A DNA stretch of 7,245 nt. Source: Chloroflexota bacterium. Lineage in GTDB: Bacteria; Chloroflexota; Limnocylindria; Limnocylindrales; CSP1-4. The translations under genes and the position numbers were made by a program. The stretch spans positions 1 to 7,245 of the forward strand of contig JAJYNP010000073.1 in NCBI GenBank assembly GCA_021786265.1. Reading direction: 5' to 3'. Below the pieces are notes generated by a model. That model saw only the letters and a program-made list of their open reading frames with translations, was not told the origin of the DNA and searched no databases. Positions 1 through 7,245 of the stretch are shown here, piece by piece; positions within the stretch are counted from its first letter, which is position 1; every line of letters starts with the position of its first letter.

Positions 1-1118
<1,118 letters not shown>

Positions 1119-1145
1119 GCGGTCACGCCCTTTCAGTGGATCCGG

Positions 1146-2372
1146 TCAGCCGGCCGGCGGGACTTGAGGTCTGCGGGGCGCGGTTCCCGCGGCGCGCAGG
1201 ACGGCCTCGAACCGGTCGGCGATTCGGCCGATGTCGAAGGCCGACTCGGCGTAGGCGCGGGCGCGGCGGCCCATCTCGCGTCGATCGTGCTCTCTGGCTG
1301 TAAGGTCGATGCAGGCCGCGGCGAGGCCGCCGGGATCCCGTGGAGACACCACGGTGCCGGCCCCGTTCTCTGTAATCAACCGTGCAGCCAAGTTCTGGAC
1401 GGGAATGGCGCCGGCGATCGGACGACCCGCGGCGAGGTAGGTCAGGACCTTGGACGGAACGGAGAAGACTCCGGCGTCTGGCTCGAGAATGGCGACGACG
1501 ACGTCCGCGGTGCCAATCACGTCGGCGAGGCGAACGAACGGCTGGAAGGGCAGCTGGATCAGAGTGGGAAGGTCGTTGCCCTGCTCGCGGAGCCAATCGG
1601 CACCCAGGCCCTCGGAGACGACCACGAGCCGCGCCTCAGGCTGCTCGAGCCGCAACTGCTTCGCCACCTCGAGCAGCAGGGCCGGGTTGTGCTTCAGCCC
1701 CAGCGTGCCGGAGTAGAGGATGACGGGGCGGTCGTGGAGATCGTGCTCGCGCGCCCACGGATTGTCCTTCGGGCGCGGCGCGATGTCGTCCAGTGGCGCC
1801 CAGTTCTCGACCGTGACCACGCGCTCGGGCTCCACGTTCCACCGCTCAAGGAGGGGCCGGAAGTCGTCGGTGATGGCCACGACACCGTCTGACTTCCGCA
1901 GCAGCGACCGCTCGAGAGCGATGAACCGAAGCGCGGCGAGGTGCCCGAGGCCGGGCAGCTTCCGTCGGAGGTGCCGGGCGATCGCCTCGGAATAGACGTC
2001 CTGCAGCCAGAAGACGAAGGCGGCACCCGAAGAGCGCGCGGCGTTGTATGCCCCCACCTGGACGTCCAGCGGCGCGTTGGACGAGATGACGACCTCCGGC
2101 TCGAAGGCGCGGATACGCTTGGCGAGGATTCCGCCAAGCTGCCGCTCCTGGAGCAGTCGCCGGAGAAGCTGGTACTTCGCGAAGGGTCGATCAAGGTCCA
2201 TCGCCTCCACCGAGAACGACGGGGAATCGTCAGGGCGCCTGACCAGCGCCGCCTTGGGCGTCTGGAATCCAGCGAAATGGAGATGCCGGACGTCGTGGCC
2301 GCGGCGAGCCAGCTCCCGGGACAGCTGGACCTGGAACGGATGACCCGAGTAGTCGTGGACTACGACGCGCAA
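1146..2372 (-). CDS. GT4-family glycosyltransferase (WbuB/WcaI-like)
   Basis: A 408-aa GT-B fold glycosyltransferase that probably moves a sugar from a nucleotide donor to a lipid-linked oligosaccharide at the inner face of the membrane during surface polysaccharide synthesis. The N-terminal acceptor domain begins MRVVVHDYSGHPFQ, typical of WbuB-like enzymes. The C-terminal donor domain carries YSGTLGLKHNP (220-230, Lys227 expected to contact the nucleotide phosphates), then EPDAG (297-301) and VPSKVLTYLAAGRPI (305-319). In many GT4 enzymes the residue before the xxAAG motif is Glu; here it is Thr311. The start is TTG at 2372-2370: it is the only usable start codon between an in-frame TAA (2399-2397) and the conserved N-terminus, and GGGAGGG (2388-2382) sits about ten bases upstream. 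No signal peptide or membrane segment is seen. Full length suggests it is functional. Donor and linkage cannot be predicted. Confidence 0.88.
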   Translation of the reverse strand: MRVVVHDYSGHPFQVQLSRELARRGHDVRHLHFAGFQTPKAALVRRPDDSPSFSVEAMDLDRPFAKYQLLRRLLQERQLGGILAKRIRAFEPEVVISSNAPLDVQVGAYNAARSSGAAFVFWLQDVYSEAIARHLRRKLPGLGHLAALRFIALERSLLRKSDGVVAITDDFRPLLERWNVEPERVVTVENWAPLDDIAPRPKDNPWAREHDLHDRPVILYSGTLGLKHNPALLLEVAKQLRLEQPEARLVVVSEGLGADWLREQGNDLPTLIQLPFQPFVRLADVIGTADVVVAILEPDAGVFSVPSKVLTYLAAGRPIAGAIPVQNLAARLITENGAGTVVSPRDPGGLAAACIDLTAREHDRREMGRRARAYAESAFDIGRIADRFEAVLRAAGTAPRRPQVPPAG

Positions 2373-2381
2373 CTGGTCCCG

Positions 2382-2388
2382 CCCTCCC
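2382..2388 (-). promoter_or_regulatory. Ribosome binding site supporting the TTG start of the GT4 gene
   Basis: On the minus strand GGGAGGG lies about ten bases before the TTG at 2372-2370. It is one of the better Shine-Dalgarno matches in the window and supports a rare TTG start where no ATG or GTG is available in frame after the upstream TAA. Confidence 0.6.
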
Positions 2389-2396
2389 GTTGGCGC

Positions 2397-2684
2397 TTAT
2401 CCACCAGGTGACTGGAGACGGACGCGCCCTGCGGGCCCGGCTTCGCGGCAGATCCGGCCTCGTGGTGCGCCGCGCGGATGACCGTGACGGCCCCGGATCG
2501 TCTCTCGGCGAAGGAGCGCGCGCGGTGTGCCGCGGGCGATCTGCCAGGCGGGGTAGCTGGGCAACCCGGTGATGACGGTGACGTCGTCGCCGCGCGCCGC
2601 CAGGTGCTCCGCGAGCCCTGCCGTGTAGGGGCCCACCGCGGTGCGCTCCGGACGGTAGTTGATCCCGACGATGAGGACGCGCAT
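2397..2684 (-). pseudogene. Truncated, frameshifted N-terminal remnant of a WcaI/WbuB-like glycosyltransferase
   Basis: The reading frame starts at ATG 2684-2682, 22 bp after the Wzz/BY-kinase stop, and ends at TAA 2399-2397, giving 95 aa; intact family members are about 400 aa. The first 65 residues are a clear GT4 N-terminus: MRVLIVGINYRPERTAVGPY, then TAGLAEHLAARGDDVTVITG and LPSYPAWQIA, ending RRETIRG. After that the frame turns to Arg/Gly/Pro-rich nonsense. Skipping one base in the run at about 2489-2494 restores VTVIRAAHHE, the expected continuation of this family. Even in that frame the similarity fades within roughly ten residues, and the frame ends at TAG (2362-2360), overlapping the next gene. 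So there is both a +1 shift and loss of about three quarters of the gene, including the whole donor-binding domain. It cannot be an active enzyme. The shift alone could be a sequencing error; the truncation could not. Confidence 0.75.
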
Positions 2685-2706
2685 GGGTCTCGCTCTCTCG
2701 CGCGCG

Positions 2707-4326
2707 TCAGCCGCGCGGCCCCGCCAGCCCGCCGGACGTGCTTGCGGCGGACGGGCGTGCGGCAACGCCGGAATCCTTCCCGTGGGCGCCGTAGTAGTCG
2801 TAGTAGACGTAGTTGCTGCCGGCCCGCGTGGAGATCCGGTTGAGGGCAACGCCCAGGACGCGGGCGTCGGCCTTGGCCAGCGCCTCGCGTCCATGCCCCG
2901 CCGCGCCCCGGCGGGTGCGTTCCGCGTCGATCACCAGGAGCGTCCCGTCGGTGATGGCCGAGAGGATGGCCGCGTCGGTCACGGCCTGGAGCGGCGGGCT
3001 GTCGACGATCACGAGGTCGGCGGCCGCGACGAGGCGTTCCAGGATCGTCTTCATCCGGTTGGACCCCAGGAGCTCGGCCGGGTTGGGCGGCAGCAGTCCG
3101 GTTGTGATGACCTGAAGGCGCTCCTCCTCCGTGGCCTGGACGACATCGTCGATGGCCACGTCGTCGGTTCGCAGGAGCGACGTCAGCCCGGCCACGTTCG
3201 GCAGGTCGAACACCTTGTGGACACCCGGCTTGCGGAGGTCCGCGTCGAGGAGGATCACCCTGCGGCCGGCCTGGGCGAAGGCGACGGCGAGGTTGCTGGC
3301 CGTGGTGGTCTTCCCCTCGCCCGGGATGGAGCTCGTCACCAGGAGCGTCCGCACGGGCTCGTCCACGGCGGCGAACTCCAGGTTCGTGCGCAGCGTCCGG
3401 TAGGCCTCCGCCGCCGGCCCGCGCGGGTAGAGCAGCGTGGCGAGGCGGTAGATCTCGCTGCGACCTCCGTCGCCCTTCATCTTGATGACGGTGCCCAGGG
3501 TGGCCAGCCCGGTCGCAGCCTCCACGTCCTCCGACGACTTCACGGTGTCGTCGAGGTACTCCAGGGTGTAGGCGATCCCGAGCGCGATGAGGAGGCCCAC
3601 CAGGGCCGCCAGGAGCGTGCTCAGGAGCACCCGCGGGGACGATGGCTCCCGGGGCGGCGTGGCCGGGTCCACCACCGTGAGCGCGTTGGCGGACGACCCG
3701 GAGAGCTGCACCAGCGCGGCGTAGGACTGGCGGAGGGTGGCCACCTGGACGTTGAGGGCCGCCAGCTGCTGGTCCTGGGCGGACGTGCGCAACGGCAGGG
3801 CCGTCAGCCGGTCGATCTCCGCCTGGGTCTCCTCGATCTGGAGCTGGGTTGCCTCGGTCTGGCTGCTGATGAACCCTTCCACCTGGCTGTTCTTGCCATA
3901 GACGGTGCCCGAAGCGGCGATCATCTGGGCCGCGATCGCGTTGGCCAGGTCCGCCGCACGCTGCGGATCGCCGTCCTGCACGGTGACGGTCACGAGGGTG
4001 GAGTCGCGCGCCGCCTCGGCGGTCACGGCGTCGCGGAACTCGTCCGGCGTGACCTGCAGGCCGGCATCGGCGATCACCTGGGCCAGGATCGGGCCGGTGG
4101 TGGCCAGGTTCGCGTAGGTCTGGGAGATCCGCTGGCTGGCCAGCAAGTCGTTGTAGTCGACGCTGGAGGAGGATCTCGATTGGCCCACGAGGAGCGTCAC
4201 CTGCGCCTTGTAGACCTTGGGCAGGGCGGACGAGACGAGGTACGCGGTGCCGCCGGCGAGGAGGACGCCGACCGCGAAGAGCCAGAGCCAGGATCGGATG
4301 ACGTGGCCCTGGCGGCGGAGGTCCAT
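2707..4326 (-). CDS. Wzz-domain chain-length determinant fused to BY-type tyrosine autokinase (Wzc/CpsD-like)
   Basis: A 539-aa inner-membrane polysaccharide co-polymerase and tyrosine kinase that controls polymer length and export in Wzx/Wzy-type systems. Order: short cytoplasmic N-terminus, TM1 (about 12-34), an external Wzz region with a coiled-coil-prone stretch (about 145-210), the Pro-rich PATPPREPSSP (221-231), TM2 (about 232-254), then the cytoplasmic kinase. Kinase motifs: oligomerisation ExxR at Glu307-Arg310, Walker A SSIPGEGKTT (332-341), Walker A' ILLDADLRKP (358-367), Walker B LVIVDSPP (438-445), and a tyrosine cluster YVYYDYY (506-512) that would be autophosphorylated. The length fits a single-chain Wzc without the long Gram-negative periplasmic helices. 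I chose ATG 4326-4324 because GAGGGGGAG lies ten bases upstream and the Wzz homology begins there; an open frame continues to 4458 but encodes no Wzz-like sequence. A 27-residue Ala/Ser/Gly-rich tail follows the tyrosines. Confidence 0.93.
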   Translation of the reverse strand: MDLRRQGHVIRSWLWLFAVGVLLAGGTAYLVSSALPKVYKAQVTLLVGQSRSSSSVDYNDLLASQRISQTYANLATTGPILAQVIADAGLQVTPDEFRDAVTAEAARDSTLVTVTVQDGDPQRAADLANAIAAQMIAASGTVYGKNSQVEGFISSQTEATQLQIEETQAEIDRLTALPLRTSAQDQQLAALNVQVATLRQSYAALVQLSGSSANALTVVDPATPPREPSSPRVLLSTLLAALVGLLIALGIAYTLEYLDDTVKSSEDVEAATGLATLGTVIKMKGDGGRSEIYRLATLLYPRGPAAEAYRTLRTNLEFAAVDEPVRTLLVTSSIPGEGKTTTASNLAVAFAQAGRRVILLDADLRKPGVHKVFDLPNVAGLTSLLRTDDVAIDDVVQATEEERLQVITTGLLPPNPAELLGSNRMKTILERLVAAADLVIVDSPPLQAVTDAAILSAITDGTLLVIDAERTRRGAAGHGREALAKADARVLGVALNRISTRAGSNYVYYDYYGAHGKDSGVAARPSAASTSGGLAGPRG

Positions 4327-4448
4327 CAGCGCGTGACTCCCCCTCTGCGGGTGATCGAGGCGGCGTGGGGTTGCGATGGGTCGTGCCGGCCGGGGGTCCA
4401 ACGAGCCGGATCGGCCTCCGAGTATACAGGCGGCCGTCGGTCGGTCAT
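4326..4448 (-). CDS. Possible 40-aa small ORF bridging the DUF4012 and Wzz/BY-kinase genes (doubtful)
   Basis: An ATG at 4448-4446 overlaps the DUF4012 stop as ATGA, and its TGA (4328-4326) shares one base with the kinase ATG as TGATG, so the frame fills the gap exactly. The 40 residues are rich in Arg, Pro and polar residues, with no membrane segment and no motif I recognise. A coupled leader peptide is conceivable, but the same bases contain a candidate promoter, and an open frame of this size is expected by chance at this GC content. It is listed because the overlaps at both ends are striking; I favour non-coding. Confidence 0.2.
   Translation of the reverse strand: MTDRRPPVYSEADPARWTPGRHDPSQPHAASITRRGGVTR
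4337..4346 (-). promoter_or_regulatory. Strong Shine-Dalgarno of the Wzz/BY-kinase gene
   Basis: The purine run AGAGGGGGAG on the minus strand lies ten bases before ATG 4326-4324. It decides this start over the longer open frame that reaches 4458. Confidence 0.65.
4421..4448 (-). promoter_or_regulatory. Candidate sigma-70-type promoter for the Wzz/BY-kinase-glycosyltransferase-GME-gmd operon
   Basis: In the gap after the DUF4012 gene the minus strand holds TATACT (4426-4421), five of six matches to a -10 box and a rare A/T patch in this GC-rich sequence. Sixteen bases upstream is ATGACC (4448-4443), four of six matches to TTGACA, overlapping the DUF4012 stop. Predicted transcription start is near 4414, giving a leader of about 88 bases before the kinase ATG. 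This is motif matching only; no operator is evident. Confidence 0.4.
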
Positions 4449-6460
4449 GGAGCGGCAAAGGGGGTGTATCGGAGCTCTACCGTGAGGTCCCGGTCGAAGG
4501 TGGTCTCCAGCGTTGCCGTGTCCCCGCGGATGGTCAGCTCGGGGCTCGCGCCCTCGATCCGGAAGCCCTCGGGGACCCTGATCATCAGCGCCAGCGGCCC
4601 CGGCAGGAGGCCGGGCTGCTTCTGGATCGTCAGCCGGTACGTGCCGCCGGTCTCGTCGATGTTCGCTGCGTAGGGGCTGGTCCACCGGTACGTGAGACTG
4701 GTTTCGCCCGGCGGGACCTGGAGGTACGCCCCGATGACCGTCCGGCCGGCCGCCTCCTGGACGACGGCCGGATCGCTGAGGGGCACGAGGCTCCCCCCGG
4801 AGACTTCCTCCACCCGGCTCCGCTCCGGGACGAGGAGCCGGAAGTACATCCCCAGGTTGCGAGCCTTCCCGACGATGGGCAGATCCCGGTACGGGGCGCC
4901 CTCGTCGCTCTCGATCCGGTTCCGCCACTCCACGGTGAGCCGGTCGAGCGCATTCCCGTACTCGTCGATCTGCACCGCGAGGTCGAGCGACCGGGTGGTC
5001 ACCGCGTTGAGCTTGGAGGTCGGCGCGACGTTCGAGTCGACCGGGTAGACGTAGTCGCCGGGCTCCTGCCGGACGGCACCGTCGAAGCCGTTCTCGGTGA
5101 CGAGCTGCTGCGCGGCAGGGTCGGCAAACCAGGCCAGCAGGAGCCGGTCCCGGCGGTACGTCTCGGCGTCGTCCAGGAGTCGGCCCCACTGCTGGGGCGG
5201 GAGCCCCAGGAGGGCGGTGAACAGCTGCTCGGCGAACGGTCCCAACACCGCCTTGCGGTTCTCCGACCCGCCGGCGGCTGCGGCCCAGATCGCCTGCATC
5301 AGCTTGAGCGTCGTCTGGCCCGGGACGATCGTCTGGTCGTACTCCGGCAGCGTGATCGGCCCGGTGACGGTGAGCAGCTGGTCGATGGTGTAGGTCGTGA
5401 TGGCCAGAACGCCGTCGATCCGCGTGTCGCCGGACTCGTTCTCGTAGAGGCGGATGGCATCGCGTGCGCTCGTCGGGAAGTCCGGCGACCAGTTCGCGTC
5501 GGCCAGCTGCCACGGCTGCTTCTCGCCGAGGAGGTGCCGGTGGAGCTCCTCGGGACCCCTGATGAACGGGTAGTCCCACGGCAGGTCGAGCAGGTAGATG
5601 TCATGGAACGCGCGCTCCGTGATCCGGCCCCGGTCGAACCCGATGATGCCGTAACTCCCGATGTAGCCGCCGGTCGGCCGCAGCTCCGCCGGGTTCTGGG
5701 TGAGGACCAGGTAGCGCCGAGGGGCGTCCCAGCCGAAGATCCCCGACAGGGGGCCGCTCACCTTCGCGAGCGCGTCCACCAGCGGCGCGTACTCGTCGAT
5801 GCGGGCGATCATCGCGTCCCGCGCCTCCTCCACCACGTCGACGAGCCCGTCCGGGACGCCCCCGAGGGCCTGACGGGCGCGGGCGAGGGAGACCGAGATC
5901 GCCGTCGTGCGGTCGCGCGAGGTGGCCATCAGCTCGATCAGCTGGGAGAACGCCGACGCAGTCTCGGGGTCCGCTGCCTGGGCCTCCTTGATCTCGACGA
6001 ACCGCCGCCCGATCGCCAGGCCGTCGGCGGCGGCGGCGAGGAGATCGTCGGCCGCGTCCACGATGGCGTCGACCCCCCGGACGTCTGCGGCCGTCGGGGG
6101 GAGGGCCCGGGCGACGGCCACGAGCGGGTCGTTCGCCACGAGGTCGGCGAGGGCGTCGAAGCGCGCGTGGGTCGCCGCCAGGTCGGCAGCGAGGGCATCC
6201 ACGGTGGCGCGATCGATGTCCAGGCCGGCTTCGCGCACCCGGCCAACCATTCGCTCGAGGTCGCCCCGCAGGGAGCGCGCCGTGTCGAGCGCGGGCGCGT
6301 ATCGGAAGACGACCAGCCCAGCGCCGGCGGCAAGGACCGCGACAACGCCCAGGCCCAGCCCGAGGAGCACCCGCCGGCGGGTGCGGTGGCTGCGGCGGCG
6401 CCGACGACGGCGCTCGAGCGGGGGGGCAGGCGCGCCCGAGGCGGCCAGTTCGTCGCTCAC
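4445..6460 (-). CDS. DUF4012-domain membrane protein, surface-polysaccharide associated
   Basis: A 671-aa protein with an Arg-rich cytoplasmic N-terminus (residues 16-30, an almost unbroken basic stretch), one membrane helix (about 31-52), then a large extracytoplasmic part. Residues about 60-235 are Ala/Asp-rich and probably helical. The DUF4012 core follows: RRYLVLTQNPAELRPTGGYI (248-267), GSYGIIGFDRGRIT (268-281), NWSPDFPTSARDA (323-335), DGVLAITTYTIDQLLTVTGPI (349-369, cited in part), and a beta-rich C-terminal region to residue 671. Its biochemical function is unknown to me; homologues are often found beside exopolysaccharide genes in Chloroflexota and Actinomycetota. The strand pattern of the core resembles LytR-CpsA-Psr domains, which attach glycopolymers to the wall, but I see no proof of homology. 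The GTG start (6460-6458) overlaps the sortase stop as GTGA without a Shine-Dalgarno, implying coupling. The frame stays open upstream to 6733, but that part is the sortase gene read in another frame. Confidence 0.88.
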   Translation of the reverse strand: MSDELAASGAPAPPLERRRRRRRSHRTRRRVLLGLGLGVVAVLAAGAGLVVFRYAPALDTARSLRGDLERMVGRVREAGLDIDRATVDALAADLAATHARFDALADLVANDPLVAVARALPPTAADVRGVDAIVDAADDLLAAAADGLAIGRRFVEIKEAQAADPETASAFSQLIELMATSRDRTTAISVSLARARQALGGVPDGLVDVVEEARDAMIARIDEYAPLVDALAKVSGPLSGIFGWDAPRRYLVLTQNPAELRPTGGYIGSYGIIGFDRGRITERAFHDIYLLDLPWDYPFIRGPEELHRHLLGEKQPWQLADANWSPDFPTSARDAIRLYENESGDTRIDGVLAITTYTIDQLLTVTGPITLPEYDQTIVPGQTTLKLMQAIWAAAAGGSENRKAVLGPFAEQLFTALLGLPPQQWGRLLDDAETYRRDRLLLAWFADPAAQQLVTENGFDGAVRQEPGDYVYPVDSNVAPTSKLNAVTTRSLDLAVQIDEYGNALDRLTVEWRNRIESDEGAPYRDLPIVGKARNLGMYFRLLVPERSRVEEVSGGSLVPLSDPAVVQEAAGRTVIGAYLQVPPGETSLTYRWTSPYAANIDETGGTYRLTIQKQPGLLPGPLALMIRVPEGFRIEGASPELTIRGDTATLETTFDRDLTVELRYTPFAAP

Positions 6461-7143
6461 GATCGAGGAACGGCGATGATGATGAACCGCGGCGCCGTGG
6501 GGTAGTAGGAGGTGGAGGTCTGGATCGTCAGCTGCTCCGGGGCGGTGGGGTCCAGGTACTCGATGGCATCCCAGGGAACCTTGGGGAGGATCTGCGTCAC
6601 GACATACGTCCGCGACGTCCCGTCCACCAGGTCGAGGACCACCGTGTCTCCCTTGCGGGCATCCCACAGGGCGATGAACATCCCCTCGCGGGCGTGGCCG
6701 TAGATGTAGATGTTCGTACCGCCGTCCGGCCACCCGGACGACGGGAAGTGCGCGGCCTTGCCGATGGGAGCGTCGATGCCGTCACCTTCGATGATCGGCA
6801 GGTCGATGCCCAGCCGCTCGATGCGGATCTGCTGGGCCCGGATCCCGACCTTCTGGCCAGCGTCCGGCGTGAAGGAGGCGCCCGCGGACGGGGTGGCCGT
6901 GGGGGACGGCGACCCGGTGAAGCCAGGGGTCGGCTCGGTGGTGGCCGCCAGCGTGGCGACGCCGCCGACGGGAACCGACGGGGCCGGCAGGGCCGTCCCG
7001 CGCAGGCCGCCCCCCAGCACGAAGGCGAGCCCGGTGGCCATCAGCACGATGGCCAGGACGCCGCCGGCGATCGCGAGCGCCCGGCCCCGGCCGGAGACCC
7101 AACGCGAGCCCTCGAAGGTAGACCGGCGGCGGGGATCGATCAC
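6457..7143 (-). CDS. Membrane-anchored sortase-like protein with Ser at the catalytic Cys position
   Basis: A 228-aa sortase-fold protein. Sortases are extracytoplasmic transpeptidases using His, Cys and Arg to cleave sorting signals and join proteins to the wall or to each other. Layout: basic N-terminus, membrane helix (about 21-45), a Pro/Thr/Ser linker (50-94), and the sortase domain (100-228). Visible motifs are IRIERLGIDLPI (106-117), IYGHAREG with predicted catalytic His150, and PRFIII with Arg219. The segment that normally reads LTLxTC is LTIQTS here, so Ser210 (codon TCC, 6516-6514) stands at the nucleophile position. It may be a non-catalytic relative or an unusual serine enzyme. 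The start is taken as GTG 7143-7141, placing about 20 residues before the helix; no good Shine-Dalgarno is seen and the frame is open further upstream, so the start is uncertain. Coupling to the DUF4012 gene suggests that protein is a partner. No substrate with a clear sorting signal is visible in the window. Confidence 0.87.
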   Translation of the reverse strand: MIDPRRRSTFEGSRWVSGRGRALAIAGGVLAIVLMATGLAFVLGGGLRGTALPAPSVPVGGVATLAATTEPTPGFTGSPSPTATPSAGASFTPDAGQKVGIRAQQIRIERLGIDLPIIEGDGIDAPIGKAAHFPSSGWPDGGTNIYIYGHAREGMFIALWDARKGDTVVLDLVDGTSRTYVVTQILPKVPWDAIEYLDPTAPEQLTIQTSTSYYPTAPRFIIIAVPRS

Positions 7144-7160
7144 GCGAACAGGCTGGCCGC

Positions 7161-7192
7161 TCCACGCCGCGTCGAGGCCATCGCGGCGTGGA
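7161..7192. repeat. Perfect 11-bp inverted repeat with 10-base loop upstream of the sortase gene
   Basis: Plus strand TCCACGCCGCG (7161-7171) and CGCGGCGTGGA (7182-7192) are exact reverse complements around a 10-base loop. It lies between a likely upstream stop (7215-7213) and the sortase start (7143). No T-run follows on either strand, so it is not a standard intrinsic terminator. It could be a mRNA hairpin, a U-tract-less terminator of the upstream gene, or an operator. Confidence 0.6.
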
Positions 7193-7212
7193 TGGCCCAG
7201 CGCCGCCGAGAG

Positions 7213-7245
7213 TCAGCGGCGGGCGAGGCCGATCCGGCGGACGAC
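7213..7245 (-). CDS. Possible C-terminal tail of an upstream gene (10 codons)
   Basis: From the right edge on the minus strand one frame reads VVRRIGLARR and ends at TGA 7215-7213. The basic ending and the 69-bp gap to the sortase start are compatible with the tail of a co-directional gene. The stretch is far too short to identify, and an open frame of ten codons is expected by chance. Confidence 0.25.
   Translation of the reverse strand, partial: VVRRIGLARR

Noticed and set aside
2791..2811. Microsatellite-like gta/gtc run on the plus strand
   Set aside because: It is the coding sequence of the kinase tyrosine cluster (TAC codons on the minus strand), so codon content explains it.
2685..2894. 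Extension of the glycosyltransferase remnant upstream of its ATG
   Set aside because: The upstream codons are the kinase C-terminus in another frame; glycosyltransferase similarity starts precisely at ATG 2684.
4327..4458. N-terminal extension of the Wzz/BY-kinase by 44 residues
   Set aside because: The extra residues show no Wzz similarity, would overlap the DUF4012 gene and ignore the strong Shine-Dalgarno before 4326.
2659..4485. Long plus-strand open frame (608 codons)
   Set aside because: Antisense to the Wzz/BY-kinase gene, whose Walker motifs and tyrosine cluster prove the minus strand is coding.
4326..5579. 417-codon minus-strand open frame
   Set aside because: A different frame of the DUF4012 coding region, Arg/Pro/Gly-rich; only its last 40 codons fall outside the gene and are treated separately.
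4376..6505. Long plus-strand open frame (709 codons)
   Set aside because: Antisense to the DUF4012 gene; composition is skewed to Arg/Gly/Asp/Val with no motif.
6461..6733. N-terminal extension of the DUF4012 protein by 91 residues
   Set aside because: This part is the sortase gene read out of frame; the GTG at 6460 with GTGA overlap and the basic-plus-helix N-terminus fit better.
7161..7192. Intrinsic transcription terminator
   Set aside because: The stem is strong but no T-run follows on either strand, so only an inverted repeat is claimed.

Overview
The window reads as high-GC bacterial chromosome with every convincing gene on the minus strand. It is a piece of a cell-surface polysaccharide locus. 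A sortase-like protein next to a DUF4012 membrane protein, together with a one-polypeptide Wzz/BY-kinase and GDP-mannose-modifying enzymes, suggests a Chloroflexota lineage (Limnocylindria-like) or possibly a high-GC actinobacterium. That assignment is inference from gene content and composition; no rRNA or phylogenetic marker is present.

In transcription order (right to left): a possible 10-codon tail of an upstream gene (7213-7245); a gap with a perfect 11-bp inverted repeat (7161-7192); a membrane-anchored class-E/D-like sortase homologue (6457-7143) whose catalytic Cys position is Ser; and a 671-aa DUF4012 protein (4445-6460) whose GTG start overlaps the sortase stop. A 118-bp gap follows with a candidate promoter (4421-4448) and a 40-codon ORF that bridges the gap exactly. 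Then come a 539-aa Wzz/Wzc-type chain-length determinant and tyrosine autokinase (2707-4326), a frameshifted and truncated N-terminal remnant of a WcaI/WbuB-like glycosyltransferase (2397-2684), an intact GT4 glycosyltransferase (1146-2372, TTG start), a GDP-mannose 3,5-epimerase homologue (144-1118, GTG start), and the first 49 codons of GDP-mannose 4,6-dehydratase gmd (1-147, cut by the window edge).

The tight spacing and the ATGA/GTGA overlaps indicate polycistronic transcription. Gmd and the GME homologue both act on GDP-mannose: one leads toward GDP-6-deoxyhexoses (fucose, rhamnose), the other toward GDP-L-galactose or L-gulose type sugars. The GT4 enzyme would add a sugar to a lipid-linked repeat unit, and the Wzz/BY-kinase would control polymerisation and export. 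The sortase/DUF4012 pair sits outside the membrane and could take part in polymer or protein attachment at the surface; this is a hypothesis. The most unusual points are the Cys-to-Ser sortase, the plant-type GME homologue coupled to gmd, and the decayed glycosyltransferase inside an otherwise intact operon. No tRNA, rRNA, CRISPR array, insertion sequence or phage signature was seen.
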